Shown here piece after piece: positions 43,835 through 52,378 of a stretch of 64,000 bases of DNA. Location of the stretch: NCBI RefSeq assembly GCF_018130215.1, contig NZ_JAFCKQ010000007.1, positions 62,001 to 126,000 of the forward strand, written 5' to 3'. This stretch comes from Bradyrhizobium jicamae (GTDB lineage: Bacteria; Pseudomonadota; Alphaproteobacteria; Rhizobiales; Xanthobacteraceae). The notes beneath the pieces were generated by a model. That model made no database searches and was not told where the DNA came from. It saw only the letters and a list, made by a program, of their open reading frames with translations. How positions within the stretch are numbered: the first letter of the stretch is position 1; the number at the start of each line of letters is the position of its first letter. Both the position numbers and the translations under genes were made by a program.

Positions 43835-44719
43835 ATGACAAAGCGGCAGGGAATGAAGCGTTCTGGCAAGAAGGCAGCGACCGATCGCAACTTCGTCGTC
43901 GCGCTCTCCCGCGGACTTGATGTCTTGCGCGCATTCCAACCCAATGACGGCCTTCTCGGCAATCAGGAAATCGCGGCCCGCACCAAGCTGCCGAAGCCAA
44001 CCATTTCCCGGCTGACCTATACGTTGACCAAGCTGGGATACCTTACACCTGTTCCAAGGTTCGAAAAGTACCAGTTGGCGCCGTCGGCAATGGCGCTGGG
44101 CTATGCGGCGCTCGCCAATCTCGGCGTTCGGCATTTGTCCGAGCCCTATCGAGAAGAAGTGATGCGTGCGACCGGCGGCGCGGTCGCGGTCGGCGGCCGC
44201 GACCGGCACAGCATGATCTACTTTGGTCAAAGCCGGAATGGGCTGACGCTCGGCGTGCAGCTCGACGTCGGTTCACGGATACCCATCGCGACCACGGCGA
44301 TGGGCCGTGCCTATATTTGGGCATTGCCCGCAGAGGAACGTGCGGCTCTAGTGCGCGAGCTGCGCGACCATTACGGCAGCCGCTGGGGCAAGATGCGCGA
44401 CGGCATCGAGCGGTCCGGCGAGATGGTGGCGAAGCACGGATTCACGATGTCGACGGGCGACTGGCAAAACGACGTCGCCGCGGTCGGCGTGGCCTTGAAA
44501 TTAAATGACGGAACCGGTCCGTATGCGTTCAATTGCGGGGCACCGGCATTCCGCTTCACGGAAGACCGGTTGCTCAACGACATTGGACCTCGTCTTGTCG
44601 CGATGGTAAGGAACATCGAGCAGGCGCTCGGTGGAATGGCGCCGCAATCCAAAAAACAAGAAATCAAAAAATCTAGAGTAGGAGGGAAAATTGCACGTTT
44701 GGCCGAGGGGATCAGGTAG
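43835..44719 (+). CDS. IclR family transcriptional regulator
   Basis: 294 residues from the ATG at 43835 (a TTG at 43823 and an ATG at 43853 are alternatives). Winged HTH at about 20-85: LSRGLDVLRAFQPNDGLLGNQEIAARTKLPKPTISRLTYTLTKLGYL. The effector-binding domain spans about 95-255 with IPIATTAMGRAYIWALP. The last 25 residues are unusually Lys-rich and lie in an A-rich stretch (KKQEIKKSRVGGK). It is divergent from the beta-oxidation operon and precedes the livGFHM genes, so it may control both. Confidence 0.92.
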   Translation: MTKRQGMKRSGKKAATDRNFVVALSRGLDVLRAFQPNDGLLGNQEIAARTKLPKPTISRLTYTLTKLGYLTPVPRFEKYQLAPSAMALGYAALANLGVRHLSEPYREEVMRATGGAVAVGGRDRHSMIYFGQSRNGLTLGVQLDVGSRIPIATTAMGRAYIWALPAEERAALVRELRDHYGSRWGKMRDGIERSGEMVAKHGFTMSTGDWQNDVAAVGVALKLNDGTGPYAFNCGAPAFRFTEDRLLNDIGPRLVAMVRNIEQALGGMAPQSKKQEIKKSRVGGKIARLAEGIR

Positions 44720-44792
44720 CCTCCATCACGACCGGCGAAAGGCTTCGCAGGTCCGCCCGCATCGCTTGAAGATGGCGGGCGAGACGAGATGA
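44691..44792 (+). CDS. Possible short leader ORF ahead of livG
   Basis: A TTG at 44691 has GGAGGG four bases upstream and opens a 33-codon frame whose TGA overlaps the livG ATG (ATGA). It lies in another frame than IclR and overlaps that gene's last ten codons. It may couple translation to livG, or the ribosome site may be chance. Product has no recognisable features. Confidence 0.25.
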   Translation: MHVWPRGSGSLHHDRRKASQVRPHRLKMAGETR

Positions 44793-45586
44793 CGCAGGCA
44801 CAGCTCGCGCAGGGGAATGACCCCCTGCTCGCGGTTCGCGACGTCAGCGTCGTGTTCGGCGGCATCGTCGCGCTCAACGGCGTGTCGTTCGACATGCGCC
44901 AGGGCCAGATCCTCGGCCTGATCGGACCGAACGGCGCCGGCAAGACCACGCTGTTCAACTGCCTGTCGCGGCTCTACCAGCCGTCGTCCGGCGACATCCT
45001 GATGGAAGGCAAGAGCATCCTGACGCGTCCGCCGCACCGGATCGCCGAGATCGGGATCGGCCGCACCTTCCAGAACGTCGCGCTGTTTCCCAATCTTTCC
45101 GTGATCGACAACGTGCGGGTCGGCGCCCATGCGCGCACCTCGAGCGACATCGTCAGCGACTCGCTGCGGCTCGCCTGGGTCCGCCGCGGCGAAGCCGACA
45201 TGAACAAGAAGGTGCACGCGATCCTCGCCTATCTCGACCTCGAGGAGGTCGCGCACACCGTGGTCTCGGGGCTGCCCTTCGGCACCCAGAAGCGCGTCGA
45301 GCTGGCGCGTGCCCTGGCCGCAGACCCGAAGATCCTGCTGCTCGACGAACCCGCGGGCGGCCTCAACCATGAGGAAGTCCACGTGCTCGGCGATCTGATC
45401 CGCAAGATCCGCGACGATCGCAAGATCACCGTGCTCCTGGTCGAGCACCACATGGGCCTCGTGATGTCGATCGCCGACCACGTCGTGGCGCTCAATTTCG
45501 GCCGCAAGCTCGCCGAAGGCACGCCGGCCCAGATCCAGGCCGACCCCGATGTCATCAAGGCCTATCTGGGGAGCAAGGACCAATGA
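44789..45586 (+). CDS. Branched-chain-amino-acid-type ABC transporter ATPase, LivG-like
   Basis: 265 residues. Walker A GPNGAGKTT, Q-loop RTFQNVALF, signature LPFGTQKRVELARAL (the LivG variant of LSGGQ), Walker B ILLLDEPAGGL and switch VEHHMG are all present. The C-terminal extension with [12 protein letters not shown] is typical of LivG. It powers solute import with LivF. The stop overlaps the livF start (ATGA). The IclR gene is 69 bases upstream. By neighbourhood the substrate may be a dicarboxylate or fatty acid rather than an amino acid. Confidence 0.95.
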   Translation: MTQAQLAQGNDPLLAVRDVSVVFGGIVALNGVSFDMRQGQILGLIGPNGAGKTTLFNCLSRLYQPSSGDILMEGKSILTRPPHRIAEIGIGRTFQNVALFPNLSVIDNVRVGAHARTSSDIVSDSLRLAWVRRGEADMNKKVHAILAYLDLEEVAHTVVSGLPFGTQKRVELARALAADPKILLLDEPAGGLNHEEVHVLGDLIRKIRDDRKITVLLVEHHMGLVMSIADHVVALNFGRKLAEGTPAQIQADPDVIKAYLGSKDQ

Positions 45587-46296
45587 CCGCGATGCTCAAC
45601 GTCAAGGACCTGCGCGCCTATTACGGTCAGGTCCAGGCCCTGCACGGCCTCAATTTTTCGCTCAACGAAGGCTCGCTGACCACGCTGCTCGGGGCCAATG
45701 GCGCCGGCAAGACCACCACCCTGCGGGCGATCTGCAACATGGTGCGATCGACCGGCGCGATCGAGTTCGACGGCAAGCCGATCGGCACCCGCTCGACCGA
45801 GAACGTGGTCCGCCTCGGCATTGCCCATGTGCCGCAGGGCCGCGGCACCTTCACCACCATGACGGTGGAGGAAAACCTGCAGCTCGGGGCCATCACCCGC
45901 ACCGACAAGAAGAACATCGTCGCCGACATCGAACGGATGTACGATCACTTCCCGAAGCTGAAGGAGCGCTATTCGCAGCAGGCCGGCACCCTGTCGGGCG
46001 GTGAGCAGCAGATGCTGGCGGTCGCCCGCGCGCTGATGCTGCGGCCGCGGCTGATGCTGCTCGACGAGCCGTCCTTCGGCCTCGCGCCACTGATCGTGCG
46101 CGACCTGTTCCGCATCCTCGGCAAGATCAATCGTGAGGAGAAGGTGACCATCCTGGTGGTCGAGCAGAACGCGCAGCTTGCGCTCGAACTCGCCGACCAG
46201 GCCCATGTGATCGAAACCGGACGGATCGTGATGTCGGGCAACGCCAAGGACATCGCGAACAACGAAGACGTCCGCAAATCCTATCTCGGCTACTGA
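45583..46296 (+). CDS. Branched-chain-amino-acid-type ABC transporter ATPase, LivF-like
   Basis: 237 residues. Walker A GANGAGKTT, signature LSGGEQQMLAVARALM, Walker B LMLLDEPSFGL and VEQNAQLALELADQAHVIETG identify LivF. It starts within the livG stop and precedes livH by 13 bases, so the pair is coupled. It forms the ATPase heterodimer with LivG. Confidence 0.95.
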   Translation: MTAMLNVKDLRAYYGQVQALHGLNFSLNEGSLTTLLGANGAGKTTTLRAICNMVRSTGAIEFDGKPIGTRSTENVVRLGIAHVPQGRGTFTTMTVEENLQLGAITRTDKKNIVADIERMYDHFPKLKERYSQQAGTLSGGEQQMLAVARALMLRPRLMLLDEPSFGLAPLIVRDLFRILGKINREEKVTILVVEQNAQLALELADQAHVIETGRIVMSGNAKDIANNEDVRKSYLGY

Positions 46297-46309
46297 AGGA
46301 GCTGGCACT

Positions 46310-47188
46310 ATGGAGCTTTTTGCCAACCAGATCCTGGCCGGCATCGCCACTGGCGCGATCTATGCCTGCATGGCGCTCGCGGTGGTCATGATCTACCAGG
46401 CCATCGACCATCTGAATTTCGCCCAGGGCGAAATGGCGATGTTCTCGACCTTCGTCTCCTGGCAGCTGATGCAGTGGGGCGTGCCGTATTGGGGCGCCTT
46501 CGTGCTCACGGTCGCCTTCTCGTTCGCCGCCGGCATCGCGATCGAGCGGTTGCTGTTCAAGCCGCTCGCCAAGGCGCCGGTCCTGACCAACGTGGCCGGC
46601 TTCATCGCGCTGTATGCGATCATCAACTCGGTCGCCGGCCTGATCTGGGACTTCACGATCAAGCAATATCCGACGCCGTTCGGCTCCTCGCCGTTCCTCG
46701 GCAGCCAGCTGATCTCGACCCACCAGGCCGGCATGATCGGCATCACGCTGTTGATGCTGCTGCTGCTGTTTTTCTTCTTCCGCTTCACCCGGGTCGGTCT
46801 TGCGATGCGCGCGGCCGCCTCGTTGCCGGAGTCGGCGCGGCTGGTCGGCATCAACACCTCCTGGATGATCGCACTGGGCTGGGGCATGGCCGCCGCGATC
46901 GGCTCGGTCGCCGGCATGATGATCGCCCCCGTGGTGTTCCTCGAGCCGAACATGATGCTGGGCGTGCTGATCTACGGATTTGCCGCCGCCGTGCTCGGCG
47001 GTCTCAGCAGCCCGTTCGGCGCGGTCATGGGCGGGTTCCTGGTCGGGATCTTCGAGAACCTGGTCGGCACCTACATACCCGGTGTCGGCAACGAGCTGAA
47101 ACTTCCGATCGCGCTTGCGCTGATCATCATCGTCCTGGTCGTCAAACCGGCAGGCCTGTTCGGCCGCGCCATCGTCAAGCGAGTTTGA
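46310..47188 (+). CDS. Branched-chain-amino-acid-type ABC transporter permease, LivH-like
   Basis: 292 residues with about eight membrane helices. NQILAGIATGAIYACMALAVVMIYQA and GFAAAVLGGLSSPFGAVMGGFLVG are typical of LivH. The EAA-like loop (MRAAASLPESARLVGINTS) contacts the ATPases. Good GGAG site before the ATG. It forms the channel with LivM and is followed by livM after two bases. Confidence 0.95.
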   Translation: MELFANQILAGIATGAIYACMALAVVMIYQAIDHLNFAQGEMAMFSTFVSWQLMQWGVPYWGAFVLTVAFSFAAGIAIERLLFKPLAKAPVLTNVAGFIALYAIINSVAGLIWDFTIKQYPTPFGSSPFLGSQLISTHQAGMIGITLLMLLLLFFFFRFTRVGLAMRAAASLPESARLVGINTSWMIALGWGMAAAIGSVAGMMIAPVVFLEPNMMLGVLIYGFAAAVLGGLSSPFGAVMGGFLVGIFENLVGTYIPGVGNELKLPIALALIIIVLVVKPAGLFGRAIVKRV

Positions 47189-47190
47189 TC

Positions 47191-48207
47191 ATGAGCGCAG
47201 TTGAAGACGTCGTCACAGAATCCCCGGCCGTCGAGGCCGTTCCAAAGCGCGCAATGACACTCGGCTACGGCACCTCGCTGGTGGTGCTCGCCGCGCTCAT
47301 CATCATCCCGCTGCTCGTGAAGAACTTCATCATCTTCCAGATGACGATGCTTCTGATCTACGGCCTCGCGGTGCTGGCGCTCAACATCCTGACCGGCGGC
47401 TCGGGTCAGTTCTCGCTCGGCCAGAGCGCGTTCTATGCCGTCGGCGCCTACACATCGGCGATCCTGATGGAGCACGCGGGCATGAACTATGCCCTGACGC
47501 TGCCGATCGCCGGCATCATCTGCTTCGCCTTCGGCTTCCTGTTCGGCCAGCCCGCATTGCGGCTGTCCGGCGTCTATCTGGCGCTCGCGACCTTCGCGCT
47601 CGCCACTGCAATGCCGCAGCTGCTCAAGCTGGGCTATTTCGAGTACTGGACCGGCGGCGTGCAGGGCCTCGTGGTCACCAAGCCGGACGCGCCGTTCGGC
47701 CTGCCGATGGGCCAGGACATGTGGCTGTATTACTTCACGCTGGTGGTCACGATCGCGATCTACATCGCTTCGGTGAACCTGCTGCGCTCGCGCTCGGGGC
47801 GTGCCTTCATGGCGATCCGCGACAACGAGATCGCGGCCTCCGCGATGGGCGTCGACGTCGCGCTGTACAAGACGCTGGCGTTCGGCGTTTCGGCAGGGAT
47901 CACCGGCGTCGCCGGCGGCCTGGGTGCCATCGCGGTGCAGTTCGTCGCCCCCGACGGCTACACCATCACGCTGGCGATCTCGCTGTTCCTCGGCATGGTG
48001 GTCGGCGGAGTCGGCTGGCTGCCCGGCTCGATCGTCGGAAGCGCCTTCATCATCTTCGTGCCGAACATCGCCGAGGGCATTTCCAAGGGCCTCTCGGGCG
48101 CCGTGTTCGGCGTGCTGCTGTTCCTCGTGATCTTCCTCGTGCCCCATGGCGCCAGGCAAGTTGCGATCATTGCCCAGCAACTGGTCGCCAAACTCAAGAA
48201 GAACTAA
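47191..48207 (+). CDS. Branched-chain-amino-acid-type ABC transporter permease, LivM-like
   Basis: 338 residues from the ATG at 47191; the open frame runs earlier but through livH. A polar N terminus is followed by about nine helices, including GQFSLGQSAFYAVGAYTSAIL and the LivM loop RAFMAIRDNEIAASAMGVDVALYKTLAFGVSAG. It pairs with LivH. The first of four binding-protein genes follows after 29 bases, probably in the same transcript. Confidence 0.95.
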   Translation: MSAVEDVVTESPAVEAVPKRAMTLGYGTSLVVLAALIIIPLLVKNFIIFQMTMLLIYGLAVLALNILTGGSGQFSLGQSAFYAVGAYTSAILMEHAGMNYALTLPIAGIICFAFGFLFGQPALRLSGVYLALATFALATAMPQLLKLGYFEYWTGGVQGLVVTKPDAPFGLPMGQDMWLYYFTLVVTIAIYIASVNLLRSRSGRAFMAIRDNEIAASAMGVDVALYKTLAFGVSAGITGVAGGLGAIAVQFVAPDGYTITLAISLFLGMVVGGVGWLPGSIVGSAFIIFVPNIAEGISKGLSGAVFGVLLFLVIFLVPHGARQVAIIAQQLVAKLKKN

Positions 48208-48236
48208 GAACCTCAAAGAAGAAACCAGGAGACACT

Positions 48237-49466
48237 ATGCTTTCGACACTACGGATCGCCGCGGCTTCCGCGGCGGTCATCGCCTTTGCCGCGACGTCCA
48301 CTGCCGCATTCGCCCAGAAGAAATACGACACCGGGGCGACCGATGCCGAGATCAAGATCGGCAACATCATGCCCTATTCGGGACCGGCCTCCGCCTACGG
48401 CGTGATCGGCAAGACCGAAGAAGCCTACTTCAAGATGATCAACGACCAGGGCGGCATCAACGGCCGCAAGGTCACCTTCATCACCTATGACGACGCCTAT
48501 TCGCCGCCGAAGGCCGTTGAGCAGGTGCGCAAGCTGGTCGAGAGCGACGAGGTGCTCGCCGTGTTCAACCCGCTCGGCACGCCGTCGAACACCGCGATCC
48601 AGAAATATCTCAACGCCAAGAAGATTCCGCAGCTGTTCGTCGCCACCGGCGCCACCAAGTGGAACGACCCGAAGAACTTCCCGTGGACCATCGGCTGGCA
48701 GCCGAGCTACCAGAGCGAGGCGCAGATCTACGCCAAGTGGCTGATGAAGGAGAAGCCCGGTGCCAAGGTCGCGATCCTCTATCAGAACGACGATTTCGGC
48801 AAAGACTACCTGAAGGGCACCAAGGACGGCTTCGGCGCCAAGGCCGCCTCCAGCATCATCATGGAGGAGAGCTATGAAGTGTCCGAGCCGTCGATCGACG
48901 GCCATATCGTCAAGATCAAGGCCGCCAATCCCGATGTGCTGCTGATCTACGCCACGCCGAAATTCGCCGCGCAGACCATCAAGAAGACCGCCGAACTCGG
49001 CTGGAAGCCCCTGCAGATCGTCACCAACGTCTCGATCTCGGTCGGCAGCGTGATGCAGCCGGCCGGCTTCGAGAATGCGCAGGGCCTGCTCTCGGCGGCC
49101 TACGCCAAGGATGGCACCGACCCGCAATGGGCCGGCGATCCCGGCATGAAGAAGTGGGCGGCGTTCGTCGACAAGTACATGCCGGGCGCCGACAAGACCG
49201 ACAACGGCGTCGTCTACGGCTATGGCGCGGCACAGACGCTGGCCAAGGTGCTGGAAATGTGCGGCAACGACCTCACCCGCGCCAACCTGATGAAGCAGGC
49301 AGCGAGCCTGAAGGACTTCACGCCCGACACGCTCCTGCCCGGCGTCAAGATCAATACGTCGGCCACCGACTTCGCCCCGATCGCGCAGTTGCAGATGCAG
49401 CGCTTCAAGGGCCAGAAATGGGAGCTGTTCGGCGAGATCATCTCGGGCGACGTGCCGTCCGAATAA
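48237..49466 (+). CDS. Periplasmic binding protein of Liv-type transporter, paralogue 1
   Basis: 409 residues from the ATG at 48237, with CCAGGAG upstream. The signal peptide ends at AFA|QKK. The mature protein is a type I periplasmic binding protein of the LivJ class: IKIGNIMPYSGPASAYGVIGKTEEAYF, then GGINGRKVTFITYDD, LVESDEVLAVFNPLG and FVATGATKWNDPKNFPWT. It is the first of four tandem paralogues (48237-53605), each with its own terminator. Its place next to livM suggests it is the main partner of this permease. Confidence 0.93.
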   Translation: MLSTLRIAAASAAVIAFAATSTAAFAQKKYDTGATDAEIKIGNIMPYSGPASAYGVIGKTEEAYFKMINDQGGINGRKVTFITYDDAYSPPKAVEQVRKLVESDEVLAVFNPLGTPSNTAIQKYLNAKKIPQLFVATGATKWNDPKNFPWTIGWQPSYQSEAQIYAKWLMKEKPGAKVAILYQNDDFGKDYLKGTKDGFGAKAASSIIMEESYEVSEPSIDGHIVKIKAANPDVLLIYATPKFAAQTIKKTAELGWKPLQIVTNVSISVGSVMQPAGFENAQGLLSAAYAKDGTDPQWAGDPGMKKWAAFVDKYMPGADKTDNGVVYGYGAAQTLAKVLEMCGNDLTRANLMKQAASLKDFTPDTLLPGVKINTSATDFAPIAQLQMQRFKGQKWELFGEIISGDVPSE

Positions 49467-49493
49467 CGCTGCACCGCAGAAACCGGATGACTG

Positions 49494-49524
49494 GCCCCCG
49501 CGACAGCAGTCGCGGGGGCTTTTT
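49494..49524 (+). terminator. Intrinsic terminator after binding-protein paralogue 1
   Basis: GCCCCCGCGAC (49494-49504) pairs with GTCGCGGGGGC (49509-49519), followed by five T. An 11-bp perfect stem with a four-base loop. Confidence 0.9.
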
Positions 49525-49584
49525 GTTGACGCCCGGTGCCTTTGGTATTCAATGCACACGCCAAGAACACGAGGTGGGGAAATT

Positions 49585-50811
49585 ATGACTGCAGTACGCC
49601 TGTCCCGGACGGCGCTCGCATCGGCGCTCGCACTCTTCGTCATGACTTGCAGTTTCGCCCGGGCCCAGAAGGCCTACGACACCGGAGCCAGCGACACCGA
49701 GATCAAGATCGGCAACACCATGCCCTATAGCGGGCCTGCCTCGGCATATGGTTCGATCGGCAAGACCGAGGCCGCCTATTTCAAGATGATCAATGGCCAG
49801 GGCGGCATCAGGGGCCGCAAGATCACCTTCATCTCCTATGACGACGCCTACTCGCCAGCGAAGACGGTGGAGCAGGCGCGCAAGCTGGTCGAGAGCGATG
49901 ACGTGCTGCTGATCTTCAGCTCGGTCGGGACCGCGACCAACTCGGCGATCCAGAAATACATGAATGAGAAGAAGGTGCCGCAGCTGTTCGTCGCCTCCGG
50001 CGCGTCCAAATGGAACGATCCGAAGGATTTTCCGTGGACCATGGGCTGGCAGCCCAACTACCAGGACGAGGCCCACATCTACGCGAAATACATCCTCAGG
50101 GAAAAGCCGAACGCCAAGGTCGCGGTGCTTTACCAGAACGACGATTTCGGCAAGGACTTTCTCAAGGGCCTCAAGGACGCATTCGGCGACAAGGCCTCGA
50201 TGATCGTCGCCGAGGAGGGTTACGAGACCTCGGAATCCACGATCGACAACCACATCGTCAAGCTGAAGGCGGCGGGCGCCGACACGTTCATCAGCGTCAC
50301 GACGCCGAAATTCGCTGCGCAAGCGATCAAGAAGGTCGCCGAGATCGCATGGACGCCGCTGCAATTCCTGGTCAGCATCTCGGCGTCGCTCGGCGGCGTG
50401 GTCCAGCCGGCCGGCTTCGAGAATGCGCAAGGCATCGTGTCGGCCGTCTATGTCAAGGACGCCGCCGATCCGCAGTGGAGCCAGGATCCCGGCATGCAGA
50501 AATTCCTGGCCTTCCTCCAGAAGGATTTTCCGGAGGGCAACAAGCTCGATGGCGCAGACGCCTTCGGCTATGCTGCAGCGCAGACCATGGTGCATGTGCT
50601 GGAGATGTGCGGTGACGACCTCACGCGCGCCAACGTCATGAAGCAGGCTGCGAGCATCAAGGAGTTTGCTCCGGACACGCTGCTGCCCGGCATCACCGTC
50701 AACACTTCGGCCACCGATTTCGCGCCGATCAAGCAGTTCAGGCTGATGCGCTTCAAGGGCGACAAGTGGGAGCTGTTCGGCGGAATCATGTCGGGCGACC
50801 AGGGCCACTGA
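49585..50811 (+). CDS. Periplasmic binding protein of Liv-type transporter, paralogue 2
   Basis: 408 residues from the ATG at 49585, with GGTGGGGA upstream. The signal peptide ends near SFARA|QKA. The mature part is closely similar to its neighbours along its length (IKIGNTMPYSGPASAYG, GGIRGRKITFISYDDAYSPAKTVEQARKLVES) but carries distinct changes, for example FSSVGTATNS in place of FNPLGTPSNT and SIKEFAPDTLLPGITVN. This suggests a different ligand pocket. It has its own 5' gap of 118 bases with a terminator upstream. Confidence 0.93.
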   Translation: MTAVRLSRTALASALALFVMTCSFARAQKAYDTGASDTEIKIGNTMPYSGPASAYGSIGKTEAAYFKMINGQGGIRGRKITFISYDDAYSPAKTVEQARKLVESDDVLLIFSSVGTATNSAIQKYMNEKKVPQLFVASGASKWNDPKDFPWTMGWQPNYQDEAHIYAKYILREKPNAKVAVLYQNDDFGKDFLKGLKDAFGDKASMIVAEEGYETSESTIDNHIVKLKAAGADTFISVTTPKFAAQAIKKVAEIAWTPLQFLVSISASLGGVVQPAGFENAQGIVSAVYVKDAADPQWSQDPGMQKFLAFLQKDFPEGNKLDGADAFGYAAAQTMVHVLEMCGDDLTRANVMKQAASIKEFAPDTLLPGITVNTSATDFAPIKQFRLMRFKGDKWELFGGIMSGDQGH

Positions 50812-50859
50812 CCGCTCGCCGCGCGGCCGCCTGCCGTCCCTCGCATTCGACTAAATGAC

Positions 50860-50891
50860 GCCCCCTGCGGCAGGTTCGCGGGGGGCTTTTT
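50860..50891 (+). terminator. Intrinsic terminator after binding-protein paralogue 2
   Basis: GCCCCCTGCGG (50860-50870) pairs with CGCGGGGGGC (50877-50886) with one G-T pair, followed by five T (50887-50891). Confidence 0.85.
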
Positions 50892-50992
50892 GTTGCTGGC
50901 ATCAGGCGAAAGGTATTGAATGCCGCGAGGAGCCGCCAAGTGCTCCCAATCCAAAAATCGTGACGCATTCATAATGGTCCAAGGAGATCAAA

Positions 50993-52222
50993 ATGCCTGC
51001 TATCCGTTTGGGATTGGCGGCCGTTTCGGCCGCCGTCGTGCTGCTCGCGGTAACCGCGAGCCCCTCCTTCGCACAGAAGAAATACGACACCGGCGCCTCC
51101 GACAGCGAAATCAAGATCGGCAACATCATGCCCTACAGTGGTCCGGCCTCCGCCTATGGCGTGATCGGCAAGACCGAGGACGCGTACTTCCGCATGATCA
51201 ACGCCGAAGGCGGCATCAACGGCCGCAAGATCAACTTCATCTCCTATGACGACGCCTACACGCCACCGAAGACGGTCGAACAGGCGCGCAAGCTGGTGGA
51301 AAGCGACGAGGTGCTGCTGATCTTCAACTCGCTGGGCACACCGCCGAATTCGGCGATCCAGAAATACATGAACCAGAAGAAGGTGCCGCAGCTGTTCGTC
51401 GCCACCGGCGCCACCAAATGGAACGATCCGAAGGAATTTCCCTGGACCATGGGCTGGCAGCCCAACTACCAGAGCGAGTCGATCATCTACGCCAAGTACA
51501 TCCTCAAGAACAAGCCGGACGCCAAGATCGCCGTGCTCTATCAGAACGATGATTACGGCAAGGACTATCTGAAGGGATTCAAGGACGGCCTTGGCAAGAA
51601 GGCGGATTCGATGATCGTCGCCGAGGACGCCTATGAGGTGACCGAGCCGACCATCGATTCCCACATCGTTCGTCTCAAGGCCACCGGTGCCGACGTGTTC
51701 TTCAATATCACCACGCCGAAATTTGCGGCGCAGGCGATCAAGAAGAATGCCGAGCTCAACTGGCATCCGCTGCACTTCCTCAACAACGTCTCCTCGTCGA
51801 TCGGCAGCGTGATGAAGCCCGCAGGCTTCGATAATGCGCAAGGCATCATCTCGTCACAATATCTGATGGATCCGACGGATCCGCAGTGGAAGAAAGACAA
51901 GGGAATGATCGCCTGGAATCAGTTCCTGGATAAGTATTATCCGGAAGCCAATCGCGCCGATGCCTCGGTGATGTACGCCTACATCGTCTCGCAGGGGCTG
52001 GCGCATGTGCTGAAGGCCTGCGGCGACAATCTGACCCGCGATAACGTCATGAAGCAGGCGGCCGACCTGCGTGACCTCGAGCTCAACGGTCTGCTGCCCG
52101 GCGTCAAGGTGAACACCTCGGCGACCGACTTCGCGCCGCTTTCGCAACTGCAACTGATGCGGTTCAAGGGCGAGACCTGGGAGCGCTTTGGTGACATTTT
52201 GAGCGGCGACGTCGGCGGTTAG
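50993..52222 (+). CDS. Periplasmic binding protein of Liv-type transporter, paralogue 3
   Basis: 409 residues. Signal peptide with core LAAVSAAVVLLAVTASPSFA|QKK. The ligand-binding fold repeats the paralogue pattern (GGINGRKINFISYDDAYTPPKTVEQARKLVES; FNSLGTPPNSAIQKYMNQKKVPQLFVATGATKWNDP). The C-terminal half diverges more (LNWHPLHFLNNVSSSIGSVMKPAGFDNAQGIISSQYLMDPTDPQWKKD). AAGGAGA lies before the ATG. Third of four tandem copies. Confidence 0.93.
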   Translation: MPAIRLGLAAVSAAVVLLAVTASPSFAQKKYDTGASDSEIKIGNIMPYSGPASAYGVIGKTEDAYFRMINAEGGINGRKINFISYDDAYTPPKTVEQARKLVESDEVLLIFNSLGTPPNSAIQKYMNQKKVPQLFVATGATKWNDPKEFPWTMGWQPNYQSESIIYAKYILKNKPDAKIAVLYQNDDYGKDYLKGFKDGLGKKADSMIVAEDAYEVTEPTIDSHIVRLKATGADVFFNITTPKFAAQAIKKNAELNWHPLHFLNNVSSSIGSVMKPAGFDNAQGIISSQYLMDPTDPQWKKDKGMIAWNQFLDKYYPEANRADASVMYAYIVSQGLAHVLKACGDNLTRDNVMKQAADLRDLELNGLLPGVKVNTSATDFAPLSQLQLMRFKGETWERFGDILSGDVGG

Positions 52223-52248
52223 GCCGAGGACAGCCTACTAAAGACGCA

Positions 52249-52277
52249 GCCCTTGCGGCATTGCCGCAGGGGCTTTT
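52249..52277 (+). terminator. Intrinsic terminator after binding-protein paralogue 3
   Basis: GCCCTTGCGGC (52249-52259) pairs with GCCGCAGGGGC (52263-52273) with one G-T pair and a three-base loop, followed by TTTT. Confidence 0.8.
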
Positions 52278-52378
52278 CGTTGAGACGGCCCGCCTAAAAT
52301 GATAATCACGTCGCCAAACCAAGAGCGCTCCGGCAAGGAGGCCACGACACGGTCTGAAACAGGGAGAGAGAGACATCT

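Noticed and set aside
46474..47190. N-terminal extension of the livM frame
   Set aside because: Reads through livH in another frame and is Arg-rich; the ATG at 47191 begins the permease.
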